Shown one piece after another: positions 39,551 through 48,030 of a stretch of 64,000 nucleotides of DNA. Under the pieces are notes generated by a model. It was given only the letters and a program-made list of their open reading frames with translations, was not told where the DNA came from and did not search any database. The position numbers and the translations under genes were made by a program. Origin of the DNA: Aquabacterium sp. OR-4 (GTDB lineage: Bacteria; Pseudomonadota; Gammaproteobacteria; Burkholderiales; Burkholderiaceae_C); contig NZ_JAOCQD020000001.1 in assembly GCF_025290835.2 (NCBI RefSeq), positions 2,046,001-2,110,000 on the forward strand, in the 5' to 3' direction. How positions within the stretch are numbered: position 1 is the stretch's first letter; every line of letters begins with the position of its first letter.

Positions 39551-41887
39551 TCAGGCGCCCTGCGAGCCGGGCAGCGCGCGGCGGGCGGTGGCGGTCTCGC
39601 GGGCCGCGTAGCCGCGGCGGGCCACCCACACCAGGGCCAGCACGCCGGCCAGCAGCAGCGCCAGCGGCCAGCGCGTGGGCGCGTTCCACTCGGCCTGGGC
39701 CTGGGCGCGCTGCGCGGGGTCGATGCGGTAGTACTTGGCCATGTCGCGGATCATGATGCTGTGCTTGCCGTTGTGCACCCAGGACTGGTAGGCCTGGCCG
39801 CCCCAGGGAAAGTAGCCAAAGCACCAGGGCGAGTCCTGCTGCACCAGCGTGACCATCTGGTCGATCACCGCCTGCTTGGCCGGGCCGTCCGACAGCGCCT
39901 GCAGCTGGCGGTAGAGCTGGTCGTACTCGGGGTTCTCGTAGTTGGCGTAGTTGTCGCCGTGGCTCTTCGATCGCGCCAGCGGCCCGTACATCAGGAACAG
40001 GAAGTTCTCGGCATCGGGATAGTCGGCCAGCCAGCCGCCCCAGAAGATCTGGTGCTTGCCCTTGAGCGTCTTGTCCTGGTACTGGTTGAAGTCGGTGGCG
40101 CGGATCTCGAGCTGCACGCCGAGCTTGGCGAACTGCTTGACCATCCAGTCGTTCTCGCTCTTGAACTCGGGCGTGATCGCGCGCTGGAAGTCGTAGCTCA
40201 GCACCAGCGGCTTGCCGGTCTTCTCGTCGCGGCCGTCGGGGTAGCCGGCCTCGGCCAGCAGCTTTCTGGCCTCGTCGATCGGGCGGCGCTGGGCCTTGCC
40301 GTCCACCCAGCGATGGGTCACCGGGTTGTGGAAGCCGGGCTGCCCCTCGCGTGAGCCGAACAGGCCCGGCGGCACCGGGCCGTGCGCGGCCACGCCGCCC
40401 TTGTGCTTGAAGATGCGGCCATAGCCTTCTTCCCAGTCGACCGCAATGGCGATGGCCTGGCGCAGCTTGCGGTTGCGGGCCTGCTGTTCGGGCGTGGCGC
40501 CGCGGCCCACCACCGGATCGAGCATGTTGAAGCCGAGGTACCAGTTGGTGGCGTCGACCGACAGCGCCAGGCCGAAGCCGCGCTGGTCGAACAGCTTCTT
40601 CACGGCATCGGAGTCTTCGGCATCGGCGCGGAAGTCGACCGCCCACTCGGGCCGCTCGATCTCGGGCACGTCGAGGTAGCCCTGCTTGAACTTCTCCTTG
40701 CGCGGCACCTTCTCCTTCTCGATGGTGACGTACAGCGTGTCGATGAAGGGCATGGTCTTGCCGCAGTCGGCCAGCAGGCCGGCCTCGCGGTCACCGGGCA
40801 TGCCCTCGCAGGGATAGGGCTCGCCGCGGAAGTGCGGGTTGCGCTTCATCACGTGGCGCCGGTCGCGCACGAACTCGGTCATCATGTACGGGCCGGTGCC
40901 CACCGGCCACTGGTTCAGACTCAGGCCGTTGGCGGCCATGCCGGGCTGGGCGTAGAACGCGTCGGCCTCCCACGGCATCGGCGCGGTGAACGGCATGGCC
41001 AGCCAGTAGCTCCACTGCGGGTACTTGCCCTTCAGCCGGATGCGCCAGGTGTATTTGTCAACCACCGTGGCACCGGCCAGCGGCCAGCGGCGGAAGTCGA
41101 GAAAGGGCTTGTCCTGCATGTCGGCTGGCAGGCCGGCCAGCAGCTTGACGTCCTCGCGCTTGACCAGCTCGGCATAGTCGCGCAGGCCGATCACGTAGTC
41201 GGCAAAGATGGCCAGCACCGGCGTCTCGATGCGGGTGGTGGCGTGGCGCTTGAGCGCGAAGACAAAGTCCTCGGCCACCAGCTCGCGCGTGCCCTGGTGC
41301 TCAAAGGCCAGCGGCGAGCGCTTGTCGCCCAGCTCGGCCCGGGTGAGCGCATGGTCGCTGTGGTAGCGGTACTTGCCCTGCGCATCTTTGGCAAAGGCCG
41401 GGTGCGGCGCGTAGCGGATGCCGGGCTTGACCTTCAGCTCATACACGCTCTCGGCGATCTGGTCGGCCGGCGCGTCGTCGGGCAGCGTGTTGCCGGCCTT
41501 GTCGATGTAGCGCGGCGTGACCACCGCTTGCACCGCCTTGGGCTCCAGCGTGTACGGGCGCTTCAGGTAGTGGTAACCGTAGGCCGGCTCGTAGATCTGG
41601 AAGGTGTACGCGCTCTCGGGGTTGGAGTACGAGGCGGTGGGGTCGAGGTAGCGCGGCGAGCGCTCGTCGAACGAGTAGAACAGCGTGTTCTCGCGCTCGG
41701 CATTCACCGGGTATGGGCTGTTGTTGCAGCCGGCCAGGCCACCAGCCAGCACCAGGGCCGGCAGCAGCAGCGTGCGCGGCGCCTGCGCGGGCAGCGCCGA
41801 GGCGGCCACCCGGGCCAGCCCTGCGGCCGCGGCCGCACCCCGGCGCCAGGCCAGCGCCGCCAAGCGAGCGATCGACATTCCGCGCAT
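39551..41887 (-). CDS. Peptide-type ABC importer solute-binding lipoprotein with C-terminal membrane helix
   Basis: A 778-residue extracytoplasmic binding protein of SBP family 5. A lipobox LAGC places the lipidated Cys at residue 54, after a long Arg/Ala-rich n-region. The mature protein has the family landmarks LFYSFDERSPRYLDP, VAEDFVFALKRH, GTGPYMMTEFVRDRR, and RKLRQAIAIAVDWEEGY. Near the C-terminus (about residues 740-760) is a hydrophobic helix WPLALLLAGVLALVWVARRG with basic residues, giving a second membrane anchor. The length exceeds the usual ~530. Start ATG at 41887 has GGAG 7 nt upstream; a 911-residue extended frame through the repeats is rejected. Confidence 0.9.
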   Translation of the reverse strand: MRGMSIARLAALAWRRGAAAAAGLARVAASALPAQAPRTLLLPALVLAGGLAGCNNSPYPVNAERENTLFYSFDERSPRYLDPTASYSNPESAYTFQIYEPAYGYHYLKRPYTLEPKAVQAVVTPRYIDKAGNTLPDDAPADQIAESVYELKVKPGIRYAPHPAFAKDAQGKYRYHSDHALTRAELGDKRSPLAFEHQGTRELVAEDFVFALKRHATTRIETPVLAIFADYVIGLRDYAELVKREDVKLLAGLPADMQDKPFLDFRRWPLAGATVVDKYTWRIRLKGKYPQWSYWLAMPFTAPMPWEADAFYAQPGMAANGLSLNQWPVGTGPYMMTEFVRDRRHVMKRNPHFRGEPYPCEGMPGDREAGLLADCGKTMPFIDTLYVTIEKEKVPRKEKFKQGYLDVPEIERPEWAVDFRADAEDSDAVKKLFDQRGFGLALSVDATNWYLGFNMLDPVVGRGATPEQQARNRKLRQAIAIAVDWEEGYGRIFKHKGGVAAHGPVPPGLFGSREGQPGFHNPVTHRWVDGKAQRRPIDEARKLLAEAGYPDGRDEKTGKPLVLSYDFQRAITPEFKSENDWMVKQFAKLGVQLEIRATDFNQYQDKTLKGKHQIFWGGWLADYPDAENFLFLMYGPLARSKSHGDNYANYENPEYDQLYRQLQALSDGPAKQAVIDQMVTLVQQDSPWCFGYFPWGGQAYQSWVHNGKHSIMIRDMAKYYRIDPAQRAQAQAEWNAPTRWPLALLLAGVLALVWVARRGYAARETATARRALPGSQGA

Positions 41888-42131
41888 GCGGATACTCCTG
41901 CTGACACACCGCGCGCACCGGGGTCGGATAGAACCCCGGCCTGCGGCCTGAACGGCGCCCGTTCGGTCATCGGGCAGCCAGCGAAAACAATGGCGCCTCG
42001 ACAGAACCAGCTTGTGGCCGGCCCCATCGAGGCGCAAGGCAGATTCTAAGCAGGTGTCGGGCCAGCCCTGCCGCGGGTTGCCCCGGATTCGGGGCACTCC
42101 CCTAGACAAGTGGCAAAGGCCGCCCACCCGC
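41888..42131. other. Upstream region of the peptide importer operon
   Basis: About 245 bp before the binding-protein gene, with no supported coding frame. A hairpin TGCCCCG-GATT-CGGGGCA (42079-42096) separates the tandem repeat from the promoter-proximal part; it lacks a T tract and may be a boundary structure rather than a terminator. Confidence 0.45.
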
Positions 42132-42326
42132 GTACCCGCGGGGCCGGGTGTCCCATCCAGCGGGCCAGCGCCGGGCCGCCCCAAGCCGGCCCGCCCACCC
42201 GCCCGGCGGGTGGCCCCGTGTACCCGCGGGGCCGGGTGTCCCATCCAGCGGGCCAGCGCCGGGCCGCCCCAAGCCGGCCCGCCCACCCGCCCGGCGGGTG
42301 GCCCCGTGTATGCGCGGGGCCGGGTG
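42132..42326. repeat. 88-bp tandem repeat between ldcA and the ABC importer operon
   Basis: Two identical 88-bp copies by eye (42132-42219, 42220-42307), then the first ~19 bp of a third (42308-42326) with two changes. Each full copy contains the near-perfect palindrome CCACCCGCC-C-GGCGGGTGG (42195-42213 and 42283-42301), so the array can form strong cruciforms or RNA hairpins. It starts 6 bp downstream of the ldcA stop and precedes the importer operon on the same strand. No coding role is supported. Confidence 0.95.
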
Positions 42327-42332
42327 CCCTGC

Positions 42333-43274
42333 CTACCAGCCCACCAGCACGTCGCGGCCCTGCACCACCAGCTGCACCCGGGCGCCCACCGGCAGCGTGA
42401 GCTTGGGTTCGCTCACTGCGCCGGCCACGGCCGGGCCGGGCGGGTGGCCGAACGGCAGGCCGGTGAGCAGCGGCACCTGGCATTCGCTGCGCAGCCGTGC
42501 GATGGCCGTCTTGAGGGTGTAGCCGCGGTCCAGCGCGCTGGCGCGCCACTGGTTGAAACGCCCCAGCAGCACCGCCTTTTGCTGACCCAGCACACCGGCC
42601 TGGTGCAGCTGCAGCAGGCCGCGCTCGATGGCGTAGGGGTGCACGTTCACGTCTTCAAGAAACAGGATGCCGCCCTTGATGCGCGGCCAGTGCGGCGTGC
42701 CCAGCAGCGACAGCACCATCGCCAGGTTGCCGCCCCACAGCGTGCCGCGCGCCTCGAGCCCGTCAAAGCCGGCCTCGGTGCGAAAACCCACCGCCTCCAG
42801 CTCACCCGACATGGCCTCGGCAAAGCAGTCGCGCGTCACGTCGTCGAGCCCGCCATGCGTGTCGTCGCGGCCAAAGTCGTCGGCGGCCATCGGGCCCTGC
42901 CAGGTGCGCGCCGCGGGCTTGGCACCCAGGTGGGCCAGCAGACCCAGCTGCAAGGCGGTGAGGTCGCTGTAGCCCACCCAGCGCGTGCCGCGCTCGATGC
43001 TGCGCCCGATGCGCGCCCAGTCGATCTGGTCGAGCAGGCGGGTCATGCCGTAGCCGCCGCGGCAGGCCATGGCGATCGACGGCGCCGCGTCGGCCACGCG
43101 GTACAGCGCGGCCAGGCGCGCCGCGTCGTCACCGGCAAAACGCTGGTGGCGCGCGCGGGTGCTGGGGTCCAGCGTCACGGTGTAGCCCAGGGCCGACAGG
43201 CGCTGGCGCGCCAGCTTCAGCGCCGGCGTGCGCAGCTCGACGCCGGCCGGGGCCAGGATGTGCAGATCGTTCAT
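42333..43274 (-). CDS. ldcA: Murein tetrapeptide L,D-carboxypeptidase LdcA (peptidase S66)
   Basis: A 313-residue cytoplasmic peptidase that removes the terminal D-Ala from murein tetrapeptides during cell-wall recycling. Conserved landmarks are the N-terminal LHILAPAG, the RGGYGMTRLL motif, the nucleophilic Ser in WVGYSDLTALQ, the Glu in FLEDVNVHPY, and the His in GLPFGHPPGPA, which complete the Ser-His-Glu set of S66 enzymes. Its ATG overlaps the tadA stop (ATGA). Both read toward the 88-bp repeat. Confidence 0.94.
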   Translation of the reverse strand: MNDLHILAPAGVELRTPALKLARQRLSALGYTVTLDPSTRARHQRFAGDDAARLAALYRVADAAPSIAMACRGGYGMTRLLDQIDWARIGRSIERGTRWVGYSDLTALQLGLLAHLGAKPAARTWQGPMAADDFGRDDTHGGLDDVTRDCFAEAMSGELEAVGFRTEAGFDGLEARGTLWGGNLAMVLSLLGTPHWPRIKGGILFLEDVNVHPYAIERGLLQLHQAGVLGQQKAVLLGRFNQWRASALDRGYTLKTAIARLRSECQVPLLTGLPFGHPPGPAVAGAVSEPKLTLPVGARVQLVVQGRDVLVGW

Positions 43275-43900
43275 GTCGATTCAGGCCCCGGCTTGTGCAG
43301 CGGGCGGCCGCTGGTGTCGCCGCGCAGCAGCCCGTCGAGCTCCAGCGCCTCGCCGGCCGGGATGCTGTTGTCGGCCAGCGAGGCATCCACCGCCAGGGCG
43401 CGCTGCGCATCGCGTTCGGCGCGCTGGCGGGCGCGGCGCTCGGCAAAAAACTGGCGCAGCAGCGCACCGGCCGGCGCGGCCAGCACGCCACCCACCAGCG
43501 TGGTGTGGTGGTTCAGCCGGGCATCGGCGAACAGGTCGGTCACCGAGCCGGCGGCGCCGGTCTTGGGATCGATCGCGCCGAACACCACGCGCTTGAGCCG
43601 CGCGTGCATCATGGCCATCGCGCACATCGCGCAGGGCTCCAGCGTGACGTAGAGCTCCAGGTCGGGCAGGCGGTAGTTCTGCATCAGCTGCGCGGCATGG
43701 CGCAGCGCCACGATCTCGGCATGGGCCGTCGGGTCGTGGGTGGTGATCGGCCGGTTGTAGCCGGTGGCCACCACCTGCACGCCGCGGTCGCTGCGGCGCA
43801 GCAGCACCGCGCCCACCGGCACCTCGCCGGCCAGCTGGGCATTGAGCGCCTGGTCCAGCGCCAGGCGCATGCCGTACTCGTCGGTTTCGGCGGGGCTCAT
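43271..43900 (-). CDS. tadA: tRNA-specific adenosine deaminase TadA
   Basis: Converts wobble A34 to inosine in tRNA-Arg. The 209-residue product has the zinc ligands His60 and the proton-shuttle Glu62 (TAHAEIVALR), and Cys90/Cys93 (LEPCAMCAMAMMHARL). The helix with LFADARLNHHTTLVGGVLA is typical. The C-terminal ~50 residues, rich in Arg and Ala then polar, extend beyond the usual ~165-residue TadA and look low-complexity. It is translationally coupled to ldcA. Confidence 0.95.
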   Translation of the reverse strand: MSPAETDEYGMRLALDQALNAQLAGEVPVGAVLLRRSDRGVQVVATGYNRPITTHDPTAHAEIVALRHAAQLMQNYRLPDLELYVTLEPCAMCAMAMMHARLKRVVFGAIDPKTGAAGSVTDLFADARLNHHTTLVGGVLAAPAGALLRQFFAERRARQRAERDAQRALAVDASLADNSIPAGEALELDGLLRGDTSGRPLHKPGPEST

Positions 43901-44079
43901 GCGGTGGGCGGTGGGTTGCGCGGCGTCATCGTGCGGGCATTGTCGCTGCTTGCCGCGGCCGGCCGGCCCGGGCGGGCGGCGGTGCTGGCGCAGCGCGTGC
44001 GGCGGGCCTTCTGTGGCCTAATCTCGGCCGGCCGATGTTGGCGCCTTGCCCGCGCCCCACCCTCGCCCACATTCTTCGC

Positions 44080-45783
44080 ATGATCCGAGTCACCGAACTG
44101 CGGCTGCCGCTGGCGCATCCGCCCGAGGCGCTGCGCAGCGCCCTGCTGCAGCGCCTGAACATTGCCGACGCCGACCTGGCCGAGCTCACGCTGCACAAGC
44201 GCAGCCCCGATGCGCGCAAGAAGTCGGCCATCCAGTTCATCTACGCCGTCGACTGCCGCCTGGCCAGCCCGGCGCTCGAGGCCGAGGTGCTGGCGCGCTG
44301 CGCCGGCGATCCGCATGTGCGGCCCAGCCCCGACATGCGCTACCGCTTCGTGGGCCAGGCGCCGGATGACTTTTTTGCCGGGCCGCACGCCCGGACGCGG
44401 CCGGTGGTCATCGGCTTCGGGCCCTGCGGCCTGTTCGCGGCGTTGATCCTGGCGCAGATGGGCCTGCGGCCCATCGTGCTGGAGCGCGGCAAGCCGGTGC
44501 GCGAGCGCACCAAGGACACCTGGGCGCTGTGGCGCCAGGGCCAGCTCGATCCCGAATCGAACGTGCAGTTCGGCGAGGGCGGTGCCGGCACCTTCAGCGA
44601 CGGCAAGCTCTACAGCCAGATCAGCGATCCGCGCCACCTCACCCGCAAGGTGCTGGCCGAGTTCGTCAAGGCCGGTGCGCCCGAGGAGATCGCCTGGGTC
44701 AGCAAGCCGCACATCGGCACCTTCCGCCTGGTGGGCATGATCGAGAAGATGCGCGCCGACATCGAGGCGCTGGGCGGCGAGATCCGCTTTCGCCAGCATG
44801 TCACCGACCTGCAGATCGACACCGACGCCAGCGGCCAGCGCCAGCTGCGCGGCGTGGTGCTGGCCGACGGCAGCCGCCTGGCCTGCAGCCACCTGGTGCT
44901 GGCGGTGGGCCACAGCGCGCGCGACACCTTCACCATGCTGCATGGCCACGGCGTGGCGATGCAGGCCAAGCCCTTCTCGGTGGGCTTTCGCATCGAGCAT
45001 CCGCAGGGCCTGATCGACCGCGCCCGCCTGGGCCCGGCCGCCGGCAACCCGCTGCTGGGCGCGGCCGACTACAAGCTGGTGCACCACGCCAGCAACGGCC
45101 GCGCGGTGTACAGCTTCTGCATGTGCCCGGGCGGCACGGTGGTGGCCGCCACCTCCGAGCCGGGCCGCGTGGTGACCAACGGCATGAGCCAGTACTCGCG
45201 CAACGAGCGCAACGCCAACGCCGGCATCGTGGTCAACATCGACCCCGAAGACTACCGCCAGAGCGCCGGCGACGGCCCGGTCTCGCCGCTCGACGGCTTT
45301 GCGTTCCAGCGCTTCTGGGAGAGCCGCGCCTTCGAGCTGGGCGGCGGCAACTACCACGCCCCCGGCGAGCTGGTGGGTGATTTCGTGGCCGGCCGGCACG
45401 GCGAGGCAGTGTCGCGCAGCTTCGGCAGCGTGCTGCCCAGCTACACGCCCGGCGTCACGCTGACTGACCTGAACGACCCCGCGCGGCCCAGCCTGCCACC
45501 CTATGTGCTGCAGGCCATCCGCGAGGCCCTGCCGGCCTTTGCGCGCCAGATCCGCGGCTTTGACATGGCCGATGCGGTGCTCACCGGCGTGGAGACGCGC
45601 ACCTCGTCGCCGCTGCGCATCAACCGCGGCCGCGACGACTTCCAGAGCCTGAACACCCGCGGCCTGTACCCGGCCGGCGAAGGCGCGGGCTATGCCGGCG
45701 GCATCATGTCGGCGGGGGTGGACGGCATCGAGGTGGCCGAGGCCCTGGGCCGCGACCTGCTGGGCGCGGCTGACAAGCTGTGA
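44080..45783 (+). CDS. FAD-dependent oxidoreductase of the COG2509 type
   Basis: A 567-residue flavoprotein. The N-terminal ~100 residues form an RNA-binding-like alpha/beta domain (MIRVTELRLPLAHP...AIQFIYAVDCR) characteristic of this family. The FAD Rossmann motif VIGFGPCGLFAALILAQMG follows, then GEGGAGTFSDGKLYSQI and a C-terminal GYAGGIMSAGVDGIEVAEAL. Members are widespread and annotated only as uncharacterised dehydrogenases. ATG at 44080 is preferred to the upstream one at 44035. It is divergent from tadA. Confidence 0.9.
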   Translation: MIRVTELRLPLAHPPEALRSALLQRLNIADADLAELTLHKRSPDARKKSAIQFIYAVDCRLASPALEAEVLARCAGDPHVRPSPDMRYRFVGQAPDDFFAGPHARTRPVVIGFGPCGLFAALILAQMGLRPIVLERGKPVRERTKDTWALWRQGQLDPESNVQFGEGGAGTFSDGKLYSQISDPRHLTRKVLAEFVKAGAPEEIAWVSKPHIGTFRLVGMIEKMRADIEALGGEIRFRQHVTDLQIDTDASGQRQLRGVVLADGSRLACSHLVLAVGHSARDTFTMLHGHGVAMQAKPFSVGFRIEHPQGLIDRARLGPAAGNPLLGAADYKLVHHASNGRAVYSFCMCPGGTVVAATSEPGRVVTNGMSQYSRNERNANAGIVVNIDPEDYRQSAGDGPVSPLDGFAFQRFWESRAFELGGGNYHAPGELVGDFVAGRHGEAVSRSFGSVLPSYTPGVTLTDLNDPARPSLPPYVLQAIREALPAFARQIRGFDMADAVLTGVETRTSSPLRINRGRDDFQSLNTRGLYPAGEGAGYAGGIMSAGVDGIEVAEALGRDLLGAADKL

Positions 45784-45839
45784 AGAATCTGCCGCGCGGG
45801 CACATGGCGACCCTGCGTGACTCGCCGCGGGATGCACGT

Positions 45840-45858
45840 CGTTATTGATAACGCGATT
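45840..45858 (+). promoter_or_regulatory. Candidate Zur/Fur operator ahead of the TonB-ABC-Zur operon
   Basis: CGTTAT-TG-ATAACG is a perfect 6-bp-arm inverted repeat at 45840-45853, 50 bp before the receptor start. The core ATTGATAACGCGATT (45844-45858) recurs with one change at 54068-54082 before the ECF sigma gene. GTTAT/ATAAC arms resemble Zur boxes; spacing is one base shorter than the E. coli form. Confidence 0.5.
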
Positions 45859-45903
45859 GCAATACACTTCGACCCCATACGTTGGGATCTCCGGAGACAT
45901 TGC

Positions 45904-48030
45904 ATGCGCGCACCGCGTCGACACGCCATCACCCTGGCCTGCCTGGCCTGCCTGGCCAGCCTGGGCAGCCAGGCCCAGACCCCGCCGGCCGAGCCCGCCG
46001 CGGTGGAGGTGGTGGGCCGTCGCCAGGGTGGCGCCTACGAGGCCGGGCAGGTGGACGGCAGCAAGAGCAGCCTGCCGTTGCTGGAGCAGCCGCAAAGCCT
46101 GCGCGTGATCTCGCGCCAGGCCATCGACGACCTGGGCGCCGTGCGTCTGGACGATGTGCTCGACTACGTGGGCGGTGTCTCGCGCCAGAACAACTTTGGC
46201 GGCCTGTGGGACAACATCGCCATCCGCGGACTGGCCGGCAACGAGAACCAGGGCATGGCCATGCTGCTCAACGGCCTGGCCGCCAACCGCGGCTTCAACG
46301 CCCCGCGCGACCTGGCCGATGTGGAGCGCATCGAGTTCCTGAAGGGCCCGGTGGCCGCGTTGTACGGCGCCAGCGAGCCCGGCGGCACGGTCAACCTGGT
46401 GACCAAGAAGCCGCTGTGGCAGCGCGCCGGCTCGGCCGAGTTCTACGCCGGCAGCTGGGATGCCTACCGCCTGGCGCTCGACACCACCGGCCCGCTGGGC
46501 CCGCAGCTGGCCTACCGGCTGAACCTGGCGGTGGAAGACAAGGGCAGCTTCCGCACCCACGTGCACAGCCGCCGCCAGGTGCTGGCGCCGGCCTTCAGCT
46601 GGCGCCTGGCCAGCACCACCACGCTGGACTACAGCGGCCAGTGGCTGCGCCACGCCACGCCGCTGGACCGCGGCGTGCAGGCCATCCAGGGCCAGCTGGG
46701 CGCGGTGCCGCGCACGCAGTTTCCGGGCGAGCCGGCCGATGGCGACGTGACCGTCACCAACCAGGGCCACCAGCTGGTGCTGCAGCATGAGCTGGCGGCC
46801 GACTGGCGGCTGCGCGGCGCGCTGTCGTGGCGCGAGACGACGCTGCGCGGCTTCTCCACCGAGCCCAACGAGCTGCTCAGCGATGGCCGCACGCTGTCGC
46901 GCCAGCGCCGCGAGCGCGACTACGCCTCCGACGATCTGGCGCTGCAGGCCGAGCTGCACGGCCGCCTGGCCCTGGGCGGCCTGCAGCACGAGCTGCTGGC
47001 CGGGCTCGAGGCCTACCGCTTCGAGCTCGATCAGCGCCAGCTGCGCTACCGCCCGGCGGCGGGCACGGCCGGCTATGCCATCGACCTGCTGGCGCCGGTG
47101 TACGGCCAGGCCCAGCCGACACCCACCACGCTGATCACCAACACGCTGGAAACGCAGCGCGGCAGCGCCCTCACGCTGCAGGATGCCGTGCAGCTGGCCC
47201 CGACCTGGCGCCTGGTGGCCGGCCTGCGCAGCGAAACCGTGGCGCAGGACCTGCTCAACCGCAGCAGCGCCGTCGGCAGCAGCCAGAAGCCGCAGGAGAC
47301 CAGCCGGCGCCTGGGCATCACCTGGCTGCCGGCGCGCGGCTGGGCGCTGTTTGCCAACGCCGGGCGCAGCTTCCGGCCCAACCCGGGTGTGGATGTCAAC
47401 AGCCAGCCCTTCGCGCCCGAGCTGGGCCGCGCCGCCGAGCTGGGTGCCAAGTGGGAAGCGGCCAACAAGCGCCTGGGCGCCACGCTGGCGCTGTTTGACA
47501 TCGGCAAGCGCAACGTGGTCTACAACAACGGCAGCGGCAACAACGCCGTGGCCGGCGAGGTGCGCAGCCGCGGCATCGAGTTCGACCTGGCCGGCCAGAT
47601 CGGCGGCCACTGGCGCCTGAGCGCCAGCCTGGGCCACTACGACACCACGGTCGAGAAGGACCAGACGCTGCAGCCCGGCGGCCGCCTGCTCAACGTGCCG
47701 CGGCTCAACGCCAGCGCGCTGGCGGTCTACGAGGGCCTGCTGCCCGGCGGCGGCCGTTTCGGCCTGGGCGGCGGCCTCACCCATGTGGGCGCCCGCGTGG
47801 GCCAGGCCTACACCGCGGCCGAGGCGCGCGCCGGCAGTGCCGCGTTCATGCTGCCGGCCTACACCACGGCCAAGCTGGTGGCCTACTGGCGGGCCACGCC
47901 CGCGCTGCGTTTTTCGCTCGACGTGGACAACCTGGCCGACACCCGCTACGAGACCAGCTCGTACAGCCGCCTGTGGGTCACACCGGGCACGCCGCGCAAC
48001 CTCACGCTGGGCGTGCAGGCCCGTTTTTGA
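45904..48030 (+). CDS. TonB-dependent receptor of the siderophore/metallophore type
   Basis: A 708-residue outer-membrane receptor. A signal peptide ends near SLGSQAQ, and the plug includes LLEQPQSLRVISRQAIDDLG, IRGLAGNENQGMAMLLNGL and RIEFLKGPVAALYGASEPGG. These are hallmarks of the FhuA/siderophore-type subgroup. The barrel ends with NLADTRYETSSYSRLW and a terminal F. The start MRAPRRHA is at the signal sequence. It is the first gene of an operon continuing into a Dpp/Nik-type ABC importer, a Fur-family regulator and a ZrgA-like protein. The stop overlaps the next start (TTGA). A metal complex is the likely cargo. Confidence 0.93.
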   Translation: MRAPRRHAITLACLACLASLGSQAQTPPAEPAAVEVVGRRQGGAYEAGQVDGSKSSLPLLEQPQSLRVISRQAIDDLGAVRLDDVLDYVGGVSRQNNFGGLWDNIAIRGLAGNENQGMAMLLNGLAANRGFNAPRDLADVERIEFLKGPVAALYGASEPGGTVNLVTKKPLWQRAGSAEFYAGSWDAYRLALDTTGPLGPQLAYRLNLAVEDKGSFRTHVHSRRQVLAPAFSWRLASTTTLDYSGQWLRHATPLDRGVQAIQGQLGAVPRTQFPGEPADGDVTVTNQGHQLVLQHELAADWRLRGALSWRETTLRGFSTEPNELLSDGRTLSRQRRERDYASDDLALQAELHGRLALGGLQHELLAGLEAYRFELDQRQLRYRPAAGTAGYAIDLLAPVYGQAQPTPTTLITNTLETQRGSALTLQDAVQLAPTWRLVAGLRSETVAQDLLNRSSAVGSSQKPQETSRRLGITWLPARGWALFANAGRSFRPNPGVDVNSQPFAPELGRAAELGAKWEAANKRLGATLALFDIGKRNVVYNNGSGNNAVAGEVRSRGIEFDLAGQIGGHWRLSASLGHYDTTVEKDQTLQPGGRLLNVPRLNASALAVYEGLLPGGGRFGLGGGLTHVGARVGQAYTAAEARAGSAAFMLPAYTTAKLVAYWRATPALRFSLDVDNLADTRYETSSYSRLWVTPGTPRNLTLGVQARF

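Noticed and set aside
41888..42286. N-terminal extension of the binding-protein gene through the 88-bp repeats (911-codon frame)
   Set aside because: The extension encodes repeated Gly/Pro/Arg sequence, lacks a ribosome site, and would bury the signal peptide and lipobox.
42132..42326. Possible CRISPR array
   Set aside because: Only two full copies, 88 bp each, directly abutting with no variable spacers and no cas genes.
43897..47784. 1,295-codon open frame on the minus strand
   Set aside because: It runs antisense through the FAD oxidoreductase and the TonB receptor, both with clear family motifs. Its translation is His/Gln/Ala/Arg-rich without domains, an artefact of high GC at third positions.
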